Shown here in pieces: positions 62,626 to 64,000 of a DNA stretch of 64,000 nucleotides. Position numbers and translations under genes: made by a program. The stretch is taken from positions 4,650,001 through 4,714,000 of the forward strand of contig NZ_CP027727.1 of the NCBI RefSeq assembly GCF_003851685.1, written 5' to 3'. Below the pieces are notes generated by a model. It was not told where the DNA came from. It searched no databases and saw only the letters and a program-made list of their open reading frames with translations. This DNA is from Pseudomonas sp. R5-89-07 (GTDB lineage Bacteria > Pseudomonadota > Gammaproteobacteria > Pseudomonadales > Pseudomonadaceae). How positions within the stretch are numbered: the first letter of the stretch is position 1; each line of letters opens with the position of its first letter.

Positions 62626-63786
62626 ATGCTTTCAATGCTTTCACGCCTTCCTGCCCCAGTTATAACCTTGTCATTGGCACGACTTGCCTGCGCGTGCGCG
62701 AGCACCGTTCCGCCCATGATGTTCTTCATTCTCAGTGAAGTTTTTGCGTTGAATGTATCCGCTACAGCAATTGCCATGGGGAGTGCTACAACGTTCCTTG
62801 TACTGGGAAACTTTATCGGTGGAAAAATTTGTTCCAGGTTCAGTTGGTGGCATACATTCATCATCAGCCAGACGTTCTTTCTTATCTCGTTATTTTCCGC
62901 CACGCTAAACAATAATTTTATTGGATTTATTATATGCATTTATCTGAGCTGCCTATTTGCAGGAATTTTTCTCGTGTGTTTTACCCTAGGGACCCTTTCT
63001 TTGGCGGGCACTGGCGACAAAACAACAGCCCTCTCTATCGGCTATATGTTTTTCAATATGGGTTATGCCATCGGGGTCGCCAGTGCTGGCATTTTATTTC
63101 AGTTTTCCTATAAATGGGTTTTCTATTTTGACTGCTTGGCAAATCTGATCGCACTGTCTATCTTCATCATTTTCGTACGCCCGCCTCAAATGGCTGTCGG
63201 CTACACCGCTCCTCGCAAGGTGCCCCACCGGACGGCAAACAGCAGAATCAAGCTCTATCTATTCTTGATGCTTTTGGTTCAGGGTGGTTTTGCTTTTCTA
63301 TTGCCGCTGGGGTTGAAGCAAAGTGCTTCAACTGTCGCCCCGGCCACCCAATATGGATGGCTTATAGCGTTTTCCGCCCTGGCGACAATGATTCTAAGCC
63401 CTTACATACTTCGCGCCACCCGGAACAGGGAAATTTCCATCAATCTGAAAATAGCTTCAATACTCTATATTGCCAGCTATTTTTTCCTGAATTTTTCGGG
63501 TCTCAGTGCTTCGCTCTCGGTCGTTTCAGTACTACTGTGGGGGAGCGCAGGAATGCTGCTGCTCACCTACGGTGAAGTAGTTCTACAACGCTCGGTTCCG
63601 GAGCACCTCAGCGGCGCTGCAGCAGCTGCCTTCCAGTCACTGATCCAAATGGGAGCGGTGGCTGGCCCTTTATTAGCGGGAAGCCTAGTTGGGAAATTTT
63701 CATTTCTCGCCGCGTGCGCTGTTTTTTGCGGACTAGCAAGCTTGTCCGCGATAATACCTTCAAAAACATCTGACGACTTTAAATAA
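62626..63786 (+). CDS. MFS transporter, probable exporter of the cluster product
   Basis: This 386-residue major facilitator with twelve predicted helices begins MLSMLSRLPAPVITLSLARL. There is a short motif-A-like loop (LVLGNFIGGKICSRFSWWH) and a second half starting at about residue 200. Its closest family cannot be named with certainty. It is divergent from the serS-like gene, with a 56-bp gap that must contain both promoters, and upstream of the amidotransferase gene in the same direction. Export of the product, and thereby self-protection, is the obvious inference. Confidence 0.85.
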   Translation: MLSMLSRLPAPVITLSLARLACACASTVPPMMFFILSEVFALNVSATAIAMGSATTFLVLGNFIGGKICSRFSWWHTFIISQTFFLISLFSATLNNNFIGFIICIYLSCLFAGIFLVCFTLGTLSLAGTGDKTTALSIGYMFFNMGYAIGVASAGILFQFSYKWVFYFDCLANLIALSIFIIFVRPPQMAVGYTAPRKVPHRTANSRIKLYLFLMLLVQGGFAFLLPLGLKQSASTVAPATQYGWLIAFSALATMILSPYILRATRNREISINLKIASILYIASYFFLNFSGLSASLSVVSVLLWGSAGMLLLTYGEVVLQRSVPEHLSGAAAAAFQSLIQMGAVAGPLLAGSLVGKFSFLAACAVFCGLASLSAIIPSKTSDDFK

Positions 63787-63798
63787 GGATATTTAATA

Positions 63799-64000
63799 AT
63801 GTGTGGAATTCTAGGCGCCTACTCATATGGCGGAGCACTGCCCGACCAACACGAGTTTGAATCAATGCTTACGTTGATGTCGAGCAGAGGGCCTGACGAC
63901 TCATCGAGTTACTTTGACAAGCAGATACAACTCGGACATAGAAGGCTTATCCTTCTCGATGCCGAGGGCGGACGACAACCCTTCTTCCATGATGATAAAA
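63799..64000 (+). CDS. Asparagine-synthetase/glutamine amidotransferase type II (partial, cut by window end)
   Basis: Only the first 67 codons are inside the window. The protein begins MCGILGAYSYGGALP, with the N-terminal nucleophile Cys2 of a class II glutamine amidotransferase, followed by MSSRGPDDSSSYF and LGHRRLILLDAEGGRQPFF, which is typical of AsnB-type asparagine synthetases. The complete enzyme would have about 600 residues with a C-terminal synthetase domain, as in AsnB or beta-lactam-synthetase-like amide-forming enzymes. It follows the MFS gene by 12 nt with AAGGAT before the ATG. It suggests an amidation, amide-bond or lactam-forming step. Confidence 0.85.
   Translation, partial: MCGILGAYSYGGALPDQHEFESMLTLMSSRGPDDSSSYFDKQIQLGHRRLILLDAEGGRQPFFHDDK

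Noticed and set aside
52886..64000. Identification of the cluster as furanomycin, FVG (gvg), tabtoxin or albomycin
   Set aside because: Pieces overlap (carbamoyltransferase with gvg and albomycin; SHMT-like and SerRS with albomycin), but the total gene set matches none that I know, and the cluster is incomplete here.

Overview
This window looks like a chromosomal segment of a Pseudomonas, most likely of the P. fluorescens group. Support comes from the arcDABC arginine-deiminase operon, a GcsR-type sigma54 activator in front of a second glycine-cleavage operon, an scpAB/rluB/yciB/cpxRS block, a DUF5064 gene, and about ten REP/REPIN elements built on the repeat GTGGGAGGGGGCTTGCCCCC. From 1 to about 51 kb the DNA is GC-rich (hand counts of sample lines give 60-70 percent) and reads as housekeeping and niche-adaptation genes. 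No rRNA, tRNA, CRISPR array or transposase was seen.

Region by region. 1-3.1 kb: an SDR dehydrogenase, then an ArgP/LysG regulator divergent from an ACT-domain gene and a LysE exporter. 3.2-8 kb: sodB, a 62-residue protein behind a perfectly spaced hrp-box-like promoter, a dual GGDEF/EAL protein with a degenerate GGDEF motif, and an imelysin-type lipoprotein. 8-15 kb: trkH, an AraC regulator, small proteins, an MFS carrier, arfB and an AroP-like permease. 15.2-16.7 kb: a 45-codon peptide gene, a hairpin, and an M29-type aminopeptidase homologue, an arrangement resembling a minimal RiPP locus. 16.9-26.1 kb: rluB, scpB, scpA, a Sua5/YciO protein, a PHP phosphoesterase, yciB, yciI, and a CpxR/Spy/CpxS stress system. 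26.1-28.4 kb: a CoA transferase and alkA. 28.4-35.4 kb: two divergent arcD paralogues share one regulatory region, with arcABC behind one of them. 35.6-43.4 kb: gcsR, then three GcsR-like operators, a sigma54 promoter and gcvH-gcvP-sdaA-gcvT. 43.5-51.8 kb: a cold-shock gene with structured upstream DNA, an RDD protein, nadA, an SRPBCC protein, and an EmrAB/OprM-type efflux operon with an AraC regulator. A 67-codon remnant of leuA lies upstream of that regulator.

From about 52.1 kb to the window end the base composition falls to about 50 percent GC, REPINs stop, and a biosynthetic cluster begins. On the plus strand and tightly packed are a NodU/TobZ carbamoyltransferase, a SAM methyltransferase, a D-cysteine desulfhydrase/ACC deaminase-like PLP enzyme, a cupin, a serine hydroxymethyltransferase-like PLP enzyme, a 461-residue protein of unknown family, a PhyH-type Fe(II)/2-oxoglutarate dioxygenase and an aldo/keto reductase. 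A divergent second seryl-tRNA synthetase lies on the minus strand. A 12-TM MFS exporter and the start of an asparagine-synthetase-type amidotransferase follow, the latter cut by the window edge.

My inference is a horizontally acquired pathway for a small amino-acid-derived metabolite that is carbamoylated, methylated, hydroxylated and probably amidated. The extra SerRS would serve either as self-resistance (as known for albomycin) or as a seryl-tRNA supplier (as known for valanimycin). I could not match the gene set to a pathway I know. The cluster continues beyond the window.
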